From the NCBI GenBank assembly GCA_023412665.1, contig JAEZCA010000045.1:1-64000 (forward strand): 64,000 bases of DNA, written 5' to 3'. Of the stretch, positions 24,357 to 33,197 are shown piece by piece (the first letter of the stretch is position 1; every line of letters starts with the position of its first letter). Made by a program: the position numbers and the translations under genes. The notes under the pieces are model-generated. The model had not been told where the DNA came from, searched no databases, and saw only the letters and a program-made list of their open reading frames with translations. The DNA is from Bacillota bacterium (lineage in GTDB: Bacteria > Bacillota > Clostridia > Acetivibrionales > DTU013).

Positions 24357-24386
24357 AGGGGGCTGAGAGGCCCTCTATTATTTTTC
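24357..24386 (+). terminator. Terminator after rplT
   Basis: An 8-bp stem (24357-24364 with 24369-24376, two G-U pairs) is closed by a GAGA tetraloop and followed by ATTATTTTT. It lies just before the downstream methyltransferase gene, so some read-through is likely. Confidence 0.65.
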
Positions 24387-24398
24387 AAGGAGTCTTGT

Positions 24399-25220
24399 AT
24401 GATAAGGTTGACAGGCAGTCAGAATCCTTTGATAAAGGAAGTCAGGTCACTGAGGAACAAAAGCTCCAGGGATGAAAAAGGCCTCTGCTTTATTGAGGGA
24501 GCCAGATTTGTTGAGGAAGTTGTAAAGGAATATTTGAAGGGAGCTGCGGATATAAAGTATATCGTTGTGTCGGATTCATTTGCGGACACGGCTGATAAGG
24601 ACGCATTGACTGATCCCTGTGTGAAAAGAGGCGTCAAGGTCTACCATATCCCTGATGCTCTGTTTGAATCCATTTCCGATACAAGGAATCCTCAGGGAAT
24701 CCTTGCTGTAATGGGCATTCATAAAAAGCACCTTAGGGATGCTGAAGTTTCGGGAGGGCTGCTGGTCATACTTGACGGCATCAGAGATCCGGGAAATATG
24801 GGCACGATCATCAGAACTGCCGATGCGGCAGGGTGTGCGGGTGTCATAATACCTGACGGCTGTGTGGAGCTGTTCAATCCCAAAGTGCTCAGGTCAACGA
24901 TGGGTTCTGTTTATCATCTGCCCATATGGCACTGTGGAAGCATACAGGAAGCAATGTCGTTCTGCAAGGAAAATGGTTTTTCATTATATGCCTCCCATCT
25001 GGAGGGGGCTGTCAGTATATATGATGCGGACCTGTCAGACAATACAGCGCTGATAATCGGCAGTGAGGCTGACGGGATAAGCGCTGAGGCGCTGCATCAT
25101 GCAGATGTGCTCGTCAGGATACCTATGGATGGAAGGGCTGAATCGCTGAATGCATCGGTTGCCGCAGGGGTAATGATATTTGAGGCAGTGAGGCAGAGAA
25201 TAGCAGGGAAGCACAGCTAG
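24399..25220 (+). CDS. RNA 2'-O-methyltransferase, TrmH/SpoU family
   Basis: A SPOUT methyltransferase of 273 residues. An N-terminal substrate-binding domain (about 1-105, with LCFIEGARFVEEV) precedes the knotted catalytic domain: ILDGIRDPGNMGTIIRTADAAG, IIGSEADGIS and IPMDGRAESLNASVAAG are motifs 1-3. It resembles the 23S rRNA guanosine methylases RlmB/TsnR, but the target nucleotide cannot be deduced. It comes 60 bases after rplT, consistent with a ribosome-related role. Confidence 0.9.
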   Translation: MIRLTGSQNPLIKEVRSLRNKSSRDEKGLCFIEGARFVEEVVKEYLKGAADIKYIVVSDSFADTADKDALTDPCVKRGVKVYHIPDALFESISDTRNPQGILAVMGIHKKHLRDAEVSGGLLVILDGIRDPGNMGTIIRTADAAGCAGVIIPDGCVELFNPKVLRSTMGSVYHLPIWHCGSIQEAMSFCKENGFSLYASHLEGAVSIYDADLSDNTALIIGSEADGISAEALHHADVLVRIPMDGRAESLNASVAAGVMIFEAVRQRIAGKHS

Positions 25221-25224
25221 ACGT

Positions 25225-25623
25225 TCAGAATACATTATCTCTGCTCAGGCTTTCTTTTTCCGGTATATGGTTTATGAACCTTTTTAGTGCCGCGGCTTCG
25301 GACATTGATAGGGAGCTGTCCCTTGCTTCAATAAGAATCTCCAGTCTGGCCAGAGTAACATCTATGTTGTCGATTTCCTGGTGGTCTATCAGCGATGACC
25401 ATGTCCTCTTTATGGACCCCCAGTCACTGTTCAGCCGGCGTATTTTGTCCTCAGCCTGTTCCCAGCTCCCGGACCTGGTGCTTTTTAGGATTTCATCTAT
25501 TGTATTTGCAAGCTTGACCGAGTCATCATAAAGCAGCTTATGTGCATAGAGGCTGGATACAATGATCAATGCGGTAAGAATGACAAGTGAAGTGATGATT
25601 TTTACTGACATTCCGTTTTTCAT
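25225..25623 (-). CDS. DUF4363 membrane-anchored protein
   Basis: A 132-residue protein with one N-terminal membrane helix (about residues 8-28) and an all-helical remainder with a conserved DWGSIKRTWSSLIDHQEID block, typical of DUF4363. Its start codon overlaps the stop of the DUF421 gene (ATGA), so the pair is translationally coupled. DUF421-DUF4363 pairs are common in spore formers. Function unknown. Confidence 0.8.
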   Translation of the reverse strand: MKNGMSVKIITSLVILTALIIVSSLYAHKLLYDDSVKLANTIDEILKSTRSGSWEQAEDKIRRLNSDWGSIKRTWSSLIDHQEIDNIDVTLARLEILIEARDSSLSMSEAAALKRFINHIPEKESLSRDNVF

Positions 25624-26315
25624 TTGCCGTTTGAAGCTCCTTTCTCACGGGGCTGTAAAAAAAGGCTGTCTTCTTTACTCGTTACACAGGCATAAAATAT
25701 ATCAGCAGGACTGTCGTACTGTCTTTTGGCAAGCTCATCCAACAGCCATCGACGGGTTTTTCCTGCAATTTTCAGATTCTCGGAAAGCACACGTCCATCA
25801 ATAATTATATCTATAGACAGACCGTCGTATTTTGTCTTTATCTGCATATCTTCAGGTGTCAAAGGCCGGTTCTGTGATTTGGGTATGATGCTTAGCTGCC
25901 CATTTGTCTCAAGGATGGCATACTCTACATCGGTTATACTGGAATAATTGCTTATCCGCAGCTGTTCAAGCAGATCATTCAAGGTGTACAGCTCTTTTCG
26001 CAGAGCTGATTCGACGATTTTCCCCTTTTCTACTAATACCCTGGGCTTTCCGCATATTATTGCTCGTGCGCGTATGCTTTTTATTGATAGGAAGGACATC
26101 AGCAGCTGAGCTATAAGCAGTGTCAAAATTGGTATGATCCCGTTGATCAGCGGTATTCCCGTGTCCTGCATCGGCACTGCTGCAAGCTCTGATATCATTA
26201 TGGCAATTGCCAGCTCAAACGGCTGGAGCTGACCAATCTGTCTTTTTCCCATGATCCTCATTACCACAACGACAATAATATATAGTACCAGGGCCCGTAC
26301 GAATACTACAAGCAT
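25620..26315 (-). CDS. DUF421 (YetF-type) membrane protein
   Basis: A 231-residue protein with three N-terminal membrane helices (about residues 4-22, 30-55 and 58-80) and a soluble DUF421 domain containing MGKRQIGQLQPFELAIAI. YetF-like proteins affect spore or envelope properties in Bacillus. It is the first gene of a two-gene unit with the DUF4363 gene and is divergent from the coat genes at 26444. Confidence 0.87.
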   Translation of the reverse strand: MLVVFVRALVLYIIVVVVMRIMGKRQIGQLQPFELAIAIMISELAAVPMQDTGIPLINGIIPILTLLIAQLLMSFLSIKSIRARAIICGKPRVLVEKGKIVESALRKELYTLNDLLEQLRISNYSSITDVEYAILETNGQLSIIPKSQNRPLTPEDMQIKTKYDGLSIDIIIDGRVLSENLKIAGKTRRWLLDELAKRQYDSPADIFYACVTSKEDSLFLQPREKGASNGK

Positions 26316-26443
26316 CTAAAACCTCCTTGATAAACATCTATATTCTCTCCGATGATGAGGCGGTTTATTCAAATTTAAATTAAGTGAATATTGCTTATTT
26401 ATTTGTAAAAGATAATCAGGAATAAACAATAAGGAGGTTAAGT

Positions 26444-26641
26444 ATGTCATTAACATCAAAGGAACTATTGCTTGTGCAGGACAATATCAAAATGGCAGAG
26501 AACTCTATCAAGTTCATGCAGGCATGCGCCGATACGGCGACAGATCCGCAGGTCAAAGGGCTGTGCCAGAGTATGGCGAAGGAGCACCAGCAGGATCTGC
26601 AGGTACTGATCAAGCATATTAACACGACGGCTGTACAATAG
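26444..26641 (+). CDS. Spore coat protein, CotF-like (short)
   Basis: A 65-residue helical protein (MSLTSKELLLVQDNIKMAENSIKFM then a HQQDLQ segment). The start follows AAGGAGG. It matches about half of the Bacillus CotF length and is followed after ten bases by a second CotF-like gene, so the two small proteins may together replace the longer coat protein. Expected to be made in the mother cell during sporulation. Confidence 0.75.
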   Translation: MSLTSKELLLVQDNIKMAENSIKFMQACADTATDPQVKGLCQSMAKEHQQDLQVLIKHINTTAVQ

Positions 26642-26651
26642 GAGGGATAAA

Positions 26652-26924
26652 ATGAAAATAGGTGACAAGGAAATCATGCAAACGCTTCTGAACGAGCATA
26701 AGCTATGCGCTTCATCATTGACGAACCTGGTGCTTGAGAGTTCGAACCAGACCCTGCGCAATGATACCGCAGGCATTTTGAGCAGGACGTTTCAGCATCA
26801 GAAGAACATTTATGACCTTATGACTCAAAAGGGATGGTACTCGGTACAGCAGGCAAGCCCGCAGGATGTGAACACTGCAAAGCAGGAAGTCGGCAAGATA
26901 CAGACAAATGTAAATTATATGTAG
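26652..26924 (+). CDS. Spore coat protein, CotF family
   Basis: A 90-residue helical protein with the CotF-type pattern DKEIMQTLLNEHKLCASSLTN, a mid HQKNIYDLMTQKGWY block and a C-terminal tail ending VNYM. The ribosome binding site GGAGG lies just after the stop of the preceding coat gene; both end at the terminator at 26934-26971. Confidence 0.85.
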   Translation: MKIGDKEIMQTLLNEHKLCASSLTNLVLESSNQTLRNDTAGILSRTFQHQKNIYDLMTQKGWYSVQQASPQDVNTAKQEVGKIQTNVNYM

Positions 26925-26933
26925 CACATTTTA

Positions 26934-26971
26934 AAAAGAGAAGCCACAGTTATGTGACTTCTCTTTTTTTT
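26934..26971. terminator. Terminator after the cotF pair
   Basis: AAAGAGAAG and CTTCTCTTT pair, with an inner CAC/GTG, followed by a run of eight T. The A-rich 5' flank could let it also serve the converging spore-protein gene on the minus strand. Confidence 0.85.
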
Positions 26972-26997
26972 AGCTGATTACATTTTTAAGCAAATGC

Positions 26998-27198
26998 TTA
27001 TTTCTTTTCGATCTGGTATGAATTGCCGGTATATGATTCAAATACCTTTTTGACAATATTTCCGCCGATCTTGCCGGCATCGCGCGATGCGATGTCTCCG
27101 TTATATCCCTGTTTCAGATTTACACCAACCTGGTTGGCTATTTCATATTTCATCTGATCGAAGGAAGTTCTGCTGTTGCTACTATTGTTATTTGCCAT
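26998..27198 (-). CDS. Alpha/beta-type small acid-soluble spore protein
   Basis: A 66-residue DNA-coating protein of the spore core. The two family blocks are present: FDQMKYEIANQVGV, with the germination protease site around YEIA, and DIASRDAGKIGGNIVKKV. The start follows GAGGAGG. Expression in the forespore is expected from the family; a forespore sigma promoter was not clearly seen. Confidence 0.95.
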   Translation of the reverse strand: MANNNSSNSRTSFDQMKYEIANQVGVNLKQGYNGDIASRDAGKIGGNIVKKVFESYTGNSYQIEKK

Positions 27199-27266
27199 TA
27201 TATCACCTCCTCAATGACTAGTTTGTCAAAATCGGGGGTGAATATAACTTGTAAGATATGGGTGAA

Positions 27267-28832
27267 TCAGATCAGCTTGATTTCACCATCCTTCAAATAG
27301 AAGGTTTGAGCAATAACACCGGGAGATGCCTCCGCATACATGCCCCTCAGAATAATGGAGCAATTGGGATAAAGCCGCCTTGTCACTGAGATTTCTCCTT
27401 CACCCTTTGTCTTGAGATATGCGGCGATTTGCTTTCTTTCATCTTCCATTTGCTTTATTTGATCTTTGAGAAGGAAAAGCTTGTCGGAAAGACTTTGTGC
27501 AGAGGCGTCACTCGATGAAGAGGATATCTGCAATTTAAGATTTTGAAGCTCATTTTTTTTGAGGCTGATTAGATGGAATACTTCATCCAGCCTTCTTACA
27601 AGGGCCTGCCTGTCAAACCCGGTAACCTCAAGAGTTGTTCTGCGTTCCATGTCGGAGCCGCAAATAGGTACCGAAATGCGTATCTCGGACTTTATACTGC
27701 CTCCGATGACCTTGCCGTTGGATGAATCAAAAATGACATCCTTTGCAATGATTTCACTGTTGATGCAGTAATAGCCTATATGTGCCGTCTCTCCGCATAT
27801 GAGACGGACGTTGTCTGTAAATTTTACAAATATATTTTTTGCGGCTTTTATTTCAAGCATTTCTTTGGAAGATATGCCGCCCTTTATAAAAATGCTTCCG
27901 TTTGTGCTGACCAGGCTTTTTATGTTTCCCAAACCGTATTGACCGTTGATTTCAATATCTTTTGTGGCCTCCACAGAAAATCCGTCGTTGATTGTTCCCT
28001 TTATGGTCACATAGCCGTCAAACTTTATATTGCCGGTGGCAACACCGGCATCTCCATCTATTTCAAGGTGGTTTGATACGCTGATCCTGCCGTTTGTGTA
28101 GTTGACAGCACCGGCCAGCTTAGAAACCAATGTGGTTTTGCCGGGAGACTGTATCTCGGATATGGAATTTTTATCATATATAAGGGGGGCGGTTTTGCCG
28201 GGCTGTGGATTTATTGCTTCACCTCTGACGGTTTTTCCCGGTGTGCCGTTTGTTGCTTCTATGCGTTCTCCAAGCCAGTCCCCCGGGTTGACCCTGTTTA
28301 TGAGCTTCATATCATAAAAGTCGACTTTGCCGCCTTCTCCGACTTCCGGTCTGGCTTCCGCCATTTCATACATCATGATTACAGCATCCTGACCATCTAT
28401 TGCCGGTATACCGCGAGCAGCGACATAAGGGCGGCCGGGTGAGAGCTCGCCATTAATAAAGCTCAGATCTATCCCAAAGACGATCCTGTTACTATCAAGC
28501 AATGTCGAAATTTCATTGCTCAACGCTTCCTTCGGGGCAGCTGAAAGCTCCTGTGAAGACATGTTGAATGAGACTTCTGCTGTGAGGCCATCTGAAGAGA
28601 TGTCGAGCTGAATCTTTTTTTTGAGTTCACCGAATTTTACCGGATTGGAGGGTGCAGACATGATCGCACTGCGGAGGGCACTGATATCGGTCGGCATTAT
28701 TTCAGGATGGTTTGCCAATATAGGCGTTATCTTGTTTATGGGAAATCCTTTTTTGTATGTTTCTATCATAACGCTGCTTTCCGCCAGGAAGATCCTAAGG
28801 TATTCATCGCTATATAAAACACTGCTGGCCAT
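27267..28832 (-). CDS. FapA family (DUF342) polymerising protein
   Basis: A 521-residue protein with an N-terminal domain, a central repetitive beta-helix of the DUF342/FapA type (IDGDAGVATGNIKFDGYVTIKG and following repeats, about residues 250-390) and a C-terminal coiled coil (about 415-475). Bacterial members are cytoplasmic scaffold-like proteins of mostly unknown role. The ATG follows AAGGAGGTG. It is divergent from the carboxypeptidase gene and adjacent to spore genes, so a developmental role is possible but not shown. Confidence 0.87.
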   Translation of the reverse strand: MASSVLYSDEYLRIFLAESSVMIETYKKGFPINKITPILANHPEIMPTDISALRSAIMSAPSNPVKFGELKKKIQLDISSDGLTAEVSFNMSSQELSAAPKEALSNEISTLLDSNRIVFGIDLSFINGELSPGRPYVAARGIPAIDGQDAVIMMYEMAEARPEVGEGGKVDFYDMKLINRVNPGDWLGERIEATNGTPGKTVRGEAINPQPGKTAPLIYDKNSISEIQSPGKTTLVSKLAGAVNYTNGRISVSNHLEIDGDAGVATGNIKFDGYVTIKGTINDGFSVEATKDIEINGQYGLGNIKSLVSTNGSIFIKGGISSKEMLEIKAAKNIFVKFTDNVRLICGETAHIGYYCINSEIIAKDVIFDSSNGKVIGGSIKSEIRISVPICGSDMERRTTLEVTGFDRQALVRRLDEVFHLISLKKNELQNLKLQISSSSSDASAQSLSDKLFLLKDQIKQMEDERKQIAAYLKTKGEGEISVTRRLYPNCSIILRGMYAEASPGVIAQTFYLKDGEIKLI

Positions 28833-29040
28833 GTACGCACCTCCTTTTCAATATTTTGAGCTGAATATATTTTGCAGATCGTTCTTACATACTATATTAT
28901 TACCCTGATTTCATGCCTTCAAATAATATATCGGACATTTTTGCAGCATCTCGTAACATAATTATTGAAATCGTGCTTATATTATTGATAGTGGACAAAA
29001 CCATGCTGATGAATGTATTTTTACAAAATTAACGACGGAG

Positions 29041-30300
29041 ATGATCAAACTGCGTTTTATAAAGAATGTACTATGCCCTTTTATCATTCTGCTTCTGATT
29101 TTCACATCTATGATACAGATAGTCCAGTGTGACGACGAACTTGAGCCGGAGCCCGGCATGCCTGTTTTCAAGGATGCTGCGGGCGAGAAAGGTGCAGTGG
29201 CAGTTACAGACCAGGGCTCTTTGGATATTGCGCCGCCGGTTGTCAATGCGCTGTCGGCAGTGGTGGTAGAGGAATCTTCCGGAAGGATCATATACAATAA
29301 AAATGCGCTGGAAAAACGTTCAATTGCCAGTACAACAAAAATAATGACAGCACTTGTAGCATTGGAGAACGGAAATCCGGAAGACAAGGTAATAGTCAGC
29401 AAAAGAGCGGCTGCCATCGGCGGGTCCACAGCAGGGCTCAGAGAAGGAGAACAGTATACGCTCAGGGAGCTGCTTTACGCAATGCTGATGATATCAGGCA
29501 ATGATGCTGCCATAGCGATTGCGGAGCATATCGGAGGGTCTGTTGAGGATTTTGCGGTTATGATGAATGACAGGGCCAGATCCCTTGGAGCTGTAAATTC
29601 ACATTTTATCACACCCCATGGACTGGACAGAACGGATCAGTATTCAACTGCCTATGATGTGGCTCTGATCACAATAGAGGCTCTGAAAAATCCTCTTTTC
29701 TGTACAATAGTTTCAACAAGCAGTTCAAATATCCCAGGGCATAGTCTGTATAATACAAACGAGCTGCTGAGCTCATATCCCGGAGCGGATGGAGTCAAGA
29801 CGGGCTTTACGGGACAGGCGGGGAGATGCCTGGTCTCGACTGCAAAGAAGAACGGTATGCGCCTGATATCGGTAGTTCTAGGATCGCCTACGAGAAATGC
29901 AAGGGCCAATGCATCAAGGAGCTTGCTGGATTACGGCTTTAATAATTACAAACTGTACAAGCTGGCGGAGCAGGGGGAAATCTATGCAAGAATACCTGTT
30001 TACAGAGGCATAGCAGGCTATGTGGCACTTAAGGCCGAAAGAGACATTATTTTACCGCTGAATAGGGAGGAGGCAAAATCGATAAATGTCAGGGAGCATG
30101 TGCCGGATGTGCTTAATGCACCGGTTTATGCAGGCGCAGAGACCGGCTATGTTGAATATGAGCTCAATGGAAAGGTGCTTGAACAGAGCATGCTGGTGGT
30201 TGCGGAGGATGTAAGGAAAACCAATTACGCAGACTACCTGAAGCTGATATTCGAGACATGGAGCACCATGATGCGTGAGGGGATATTTGCAGGCTTGTGA
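29041..30300 (+). CDS. D-alanyl-D-alanine carboxypeptidase (DacF-type, peptidase S11)
   Basis: A penicillin-binding protein that trims the terminal D-Ala from peptidoglycan stem peptides. The signal peptide spans about residues 1-30. Active-site motifs are S97-TTK100, S152-GN and K253-TG; the C-terminal PBP5-like domain begins near residue 300 and ends in an amphipathic segment. The 419-residue length fits. The ATG lies directly against ACGGAG, an unusually short spacing, but no other in-frame start is available. DacF-type enzymes are commonly forespore-expressed. Confidence 0.92.
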   Translation: MIKLRFIKNVLCPFIILLLIFTSMIQIVQCDDELEPEPGMPVFKDAAGEKGAVAVTDQGSLDIAPPVVNALSAVVVEESSGRIIYNKNALEKRSIASTTKIMTALVALENGNPEDKVIVSKRAAAIGGSTAGLREGEQYTLRELLYAMLMISGNDAAIAIAEHIGGSVEDFAVMMNDRARSLGAVNSHFITPHGLDRTDQYSTAYDVALITIEALKNPLFCTIVSTSSSNIPGHSLYNTNELLSSYPGADGVKTGFTGQAGRCLVSTAKKNGMRLISVVLGSPTRNARANASRSLLDYGFNNYKLYKLAEQGEIYARIPVYRGIAGYVALKAERDIILPLNREEAKSINVREHVPDVLNAPVYAGAETGYVEYELNGKVLEQSMLVVAEDVRKTNYADYLKLIFETWSTMMREGIFAGL

Positions 30301-30333
30301 CTACATCTTCGCTTGAATATGAATACCGTTTTC

Positions 30334-30374
30334 GTTCCAACGAGGCGACAAATGTGCTCCCGCCTCGTTGGAAC
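30334..30374. repeat. Perfect inverted repeat after the carboxypeptidase gene
   Basis: GTTCCAACGAGGCG (30334-30347) and its exact complement (30361-30374) are separated by 13 bases. No T run follows on the plus strand within ten bases, so it is not a standard terminator; it could be an RNA hairpin or an operator. Confidence 0.7.
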
Positions 30375-30457
30375 ACTGCTGATGTAAGAAAATTTTTCTA
30401 CAAACGAATAATTTTCTTTGATTGAAGTGTTATAATTACTTCAAGAGAGAGGTAATA

Positions 30458-32296
30458 ATGAGGACTGTAATCATATCGCTCAATTCAAAATACATTCATT
30501 CATCCCTTGCTCCGTGGTACCTCAAGTCATCCTGCAGCCAATACGGGCAGGATTGCGGAGAGGTGCTGGTATCGGAACATACGATAAATGAAAATCCGGA
30601 TTCGGTATTAAGCTCCATCTATCTGATGAAGCCTGATATCGTTGCTATCTCATGCTATATCTGGAATATATCACAGGTCCTTGTGCTTGCCTCGAACCTG
30701 AAGAAACTGCTGCCTTCATTGATAATAGTGCTAGGTGGTCCGGAGGTCTCATATGATGCTTCGGAAACGCTTAAATGCAAACCATTTATAGATTTTATCA
30801 TCAAAGGTGAAGGTGAAGCAGCGTTTCCTGAACTGGTATCAATGATATACAGAGCAAGGGAAAGCAAGACTGCCGCAGCGGTGTTTTGCGAAAGTGAAGC
30901 GGCTGAAGTCAGCGGGCTTGTTTACAGGTCTGGAGATAAAATAGTCGAAAATGAGTCAGCGGTCATAAACGACCTGAATAGTATAGCATCTCCGTATACC
31001 GATGAGATGATTACTTCACTAAAGAATAAGATTGTATATTTTGAGTCTTCAAGGGGCTGCCCTTTTTCATGCAGCTATTGTTTGTCTTCTGTAAATGAAG
31101 GCGTCAGAAATTTTTCACTCCAAAGGGTTTATAGTGATCTGGACAAGCTGGTCAGTTCAGGCGCAGGTCAGATTAAATTCGTGGACAGGACCTTTAATGT
31201 CAGCCCAGGAAGGGCAAAGGAAATAGTCAGACATATAATCGGGCTCAATAAGAGACTGACAGGCGGAGACAGGGCAGTATGCAATTTCCATTTTGAGGTG
31301 GGGGCGGACCTGTTTGACGACGAGTTCATAGAATTGCTGAACAGCGCGCCCAAAGGCCTGTTCCAGCTTGAGGCGGGCGTACAGTCCACAAACCCGGAGG
31401 CTCTGGCTGAGGTATGCAGAAAAACCGATCTGAATAAGTTGTTCCTGAATATCAGCAAAATAAAAAAGAGTGGCAATGTCCATATTCATGCCGATCTTAT
31501 TGCCGGCTTGCCATTAGAGGATTACAGCTCCTTTGGGAAATCCTTCAGCAGGGTGTATTCGGCAAAGCCTCACCAGCTTCAGCTGGGATTTCTGAAGCTT
31601 CTGAAGGGTACAAGGCTGCGGGCGCAGGCGAAGGAGCACGGCTGCATTTTCCGCGAGACGGCTCCATACGAAATACTTGCCGGGAATTGCATTAGCTATG
31701 ATGAGCTGATCAGGCTGAAGGGTATTGCGGAATTGGTTGAAAGATATTACAACAGCGTTAGGTTCTCATTATCACTGGATTTCCTCATTGAAAGATACTT
31801 TAGCTCGCCATTTTCTTTTTATGAGAGCTTTTATCAATTTCATATCGATAACGGCTATATGGACATGCAGGCTGCACTCAGGGATCAATACAGGATATTG
31901 AATGATTTTCACAACATCACTGCTGCATCAGAGGAGGATTTATTTTTTAGAGAGCTGCTTCGTCTTGATTTCCTTTTATCCGACAGCTCCGGAACTTTGC
32001 CGTATTTTATGGAGAGGCGTGGTTCATCAGAGCTAAAGGAGAAATATTTTGAATTTTTACACAATACAGAACTGATTAATCGGATCATACCTGAGACAGC
32101 CGGCATGACACCTAAGCAGATCCTAAAAAATGTGCATTTTGAACCAATGTATCTGGAGTTTTCAGGAGCTCGGCAGGAGGATGAAATGTCCTTCAGGCTC
32201 TTCAGACCGGTAAACAACTCTTCTGTTTACGTTTTTAACTATTTTTCACGTGATATAGTTACAGGCCGTTATAGTTTTCATTCTCTTAAAATCTGA
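30458..32296 (+). CDS. B12-binding-domain radical SAM protein, DUF4080 type
   Basis: A 612-residue enzyme. The N-terminal part (about 1-130) resembles a cobalamin-binding domain. The radical SAM core has C201-PFS-C205-SY-C208, and the C-terminal third holds the DUF4080 region. Related proteins methylate or rearrange unactivated carbons, but no substrate is known for this subfamily. The ATG at 30458 follows AGAGAGG; the longer frame to 30422 was rejected for lack of a site. A TATAAT at 30431-30436 may be its -10. It stands alone between the carboxypeptidase and the TadE genes. Confidence 0.87.
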   Translation: MRTVIISLNSKYIHSSLAPWYLKSSCSQYGQDCGEVLVSEHTINENPDSVLSSIYLMKPDIVAISCYIWNISQVLVLASNLKKLLPSLIIVLGGPEVSYDASETLKCKPFIDFIIKGEGEAAFPELVSMIYRARESKTAAAVFCESEAAEVSGLVYRSGDKIVENESAVINDLNSIASPYTDEMITSLKNKIVYFESSRGCPFSCSYCLSSVNEGVRNFSLQRVYSDLDKLVSSGAGQIKFVDRTFNVSPGRAKEIVRHIIGLNKRLTGGDRAVCNFHFEVGADLFDDEFIELLNSAPKGLFQLEAGVQSTNPEALAEVCRKTDLNKLFLNISKIKKSGNVHIHADLIAGLPLEDYSSFGKSFSRVYSAKPHQLQLGFLKLLKGTRLRAQAKEHGCIFRETAPYEILAGNCISYDELIRLKGIAELVERYYNSVRFSLSLDFLIERYFSSPFSFYESFYQFHIDNGYMDMQAALRDQYRILNDFHNITAASEEDLFFRELLRLDFLLSDSSGTLPYFMERRGSSELKEKYFEFLHNTELINRIIPETAGMTPKQILKNVHFEPMYLEFSGARQEDEMSFRLFRPVNNSSVYVFNYFSRDIVTGRYSFHSLKI

Positions 32297-32423
32297 TCAT
32301 TTCCACAGAATATTTCCACACGCTTTTCTTATTCCAATAATTGGTGTATTATTTAACCAGATGTAAAATTATGTTATAAATGAGTATGTATGGGTGCTGA
32401 CAATACGGATCAACGAGGTATTT

Positions 32424-33110
32424 ATGAAAGGTGCTGTCGAAGGAAGAGGTCGTAAAGAAGGCTGCAGTGAGGATTTCGGGGATGCTCAAAAAGGCAGTAT
32501 TACGGTTGAAGCAGCAATAATTGTACCGCTTGTAATATTTAGCCTGGCGGCTGTGATTTATATGGGACTGCTGCTGTACCAGAGATCTCTTGTCCAGTCT
32601 GCGGCTGAAATGGCAGCTAACCAAGGAGCGGCGGCATGGGCCTCCGGCACCGAAGAGATTGAGATGTCCAGGCCGACAGATCCGGGGACGGGAAAATTCA
32701 AGCTGTACAGACGTATTTATGACAGTGACAAGGAGCAAAGACTGAAAAGAATAGAAGATTACGCGCTGGCATTATCCTCGCGCAATGAAATAGTACCTGC
32801 ATCCGGCGCGGTTGCCGAGGCCGAGATAATCGATGCTTTTAATAGAAAACTGGAGGTCAGGGTGGACAGGTATTATAAAATGCCTTTGGGAAAGCTAGCA
32901 AAGCTCTTTGGAGGCAGTGACACCGTCGCAATATCGGTCAAAGCCGTTTCAACAATAAACGATCCTGCCGAATTCATCCGTACGGCAGACATGGTGATAG
33001 ATATCGAGAAAAAGCTTGAAGAAAAGTTTCCTGAGCTTAAAAAAGTAGGCGAAAAAACCAGAGAAACTCTGAACGATATGAAGGACAGGCTTGGAAGCTT
33101 TATGGATTGA
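32424..33110 (+). CDS. TadE-like pilin-type envelope protein
   Basis: A 228-residue protein. After a 24-residue polar leader comes G24-SITVE-A with a hydrophobic helix (about 25-50), the type IV-like prepilin pattern with glutamate at +5. The remainder is extracytoplasmic and ends in an amphipathic helical stretch. The ATG at 32424 follows GAGG; the upstream in-frame start at 32394 is weaker. It is the first of three genes (with 33198 and 35704) that all look like Tad-system pseudopilins or TadG-like proteins. No TadA/B/C secretion genes are in the window. Confidence 0.82.
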   Translation: MKGAVEGRGRKEGCSEDFGDAQKGSITVEAAIIVPLVIFSLAAVIYMGLLLYQRSLVQSAAEMAANQGAAAWASGTEEIEMSRPTDPGTGKFKLYRRIYDSDKEQRLKRIEDYALALSSRNEIVPASGAVAEAEIIDAFNRKLEVRVDRYYKMPLGKLAKLFGGSDTVAISVKAVSTINDPAEFIRTADMVIDIEKKLEEKFPELKKVGEKTRETLNDMKDRLGSFMD

Positions 33111-33197
33111 TGCGGAACTGTTAAAGGCGGACGGTATCACAAGATCGGCGATATGGCATGTCTTCCGAATTACGCGGGCAAAATGGGGGAGCAATAA

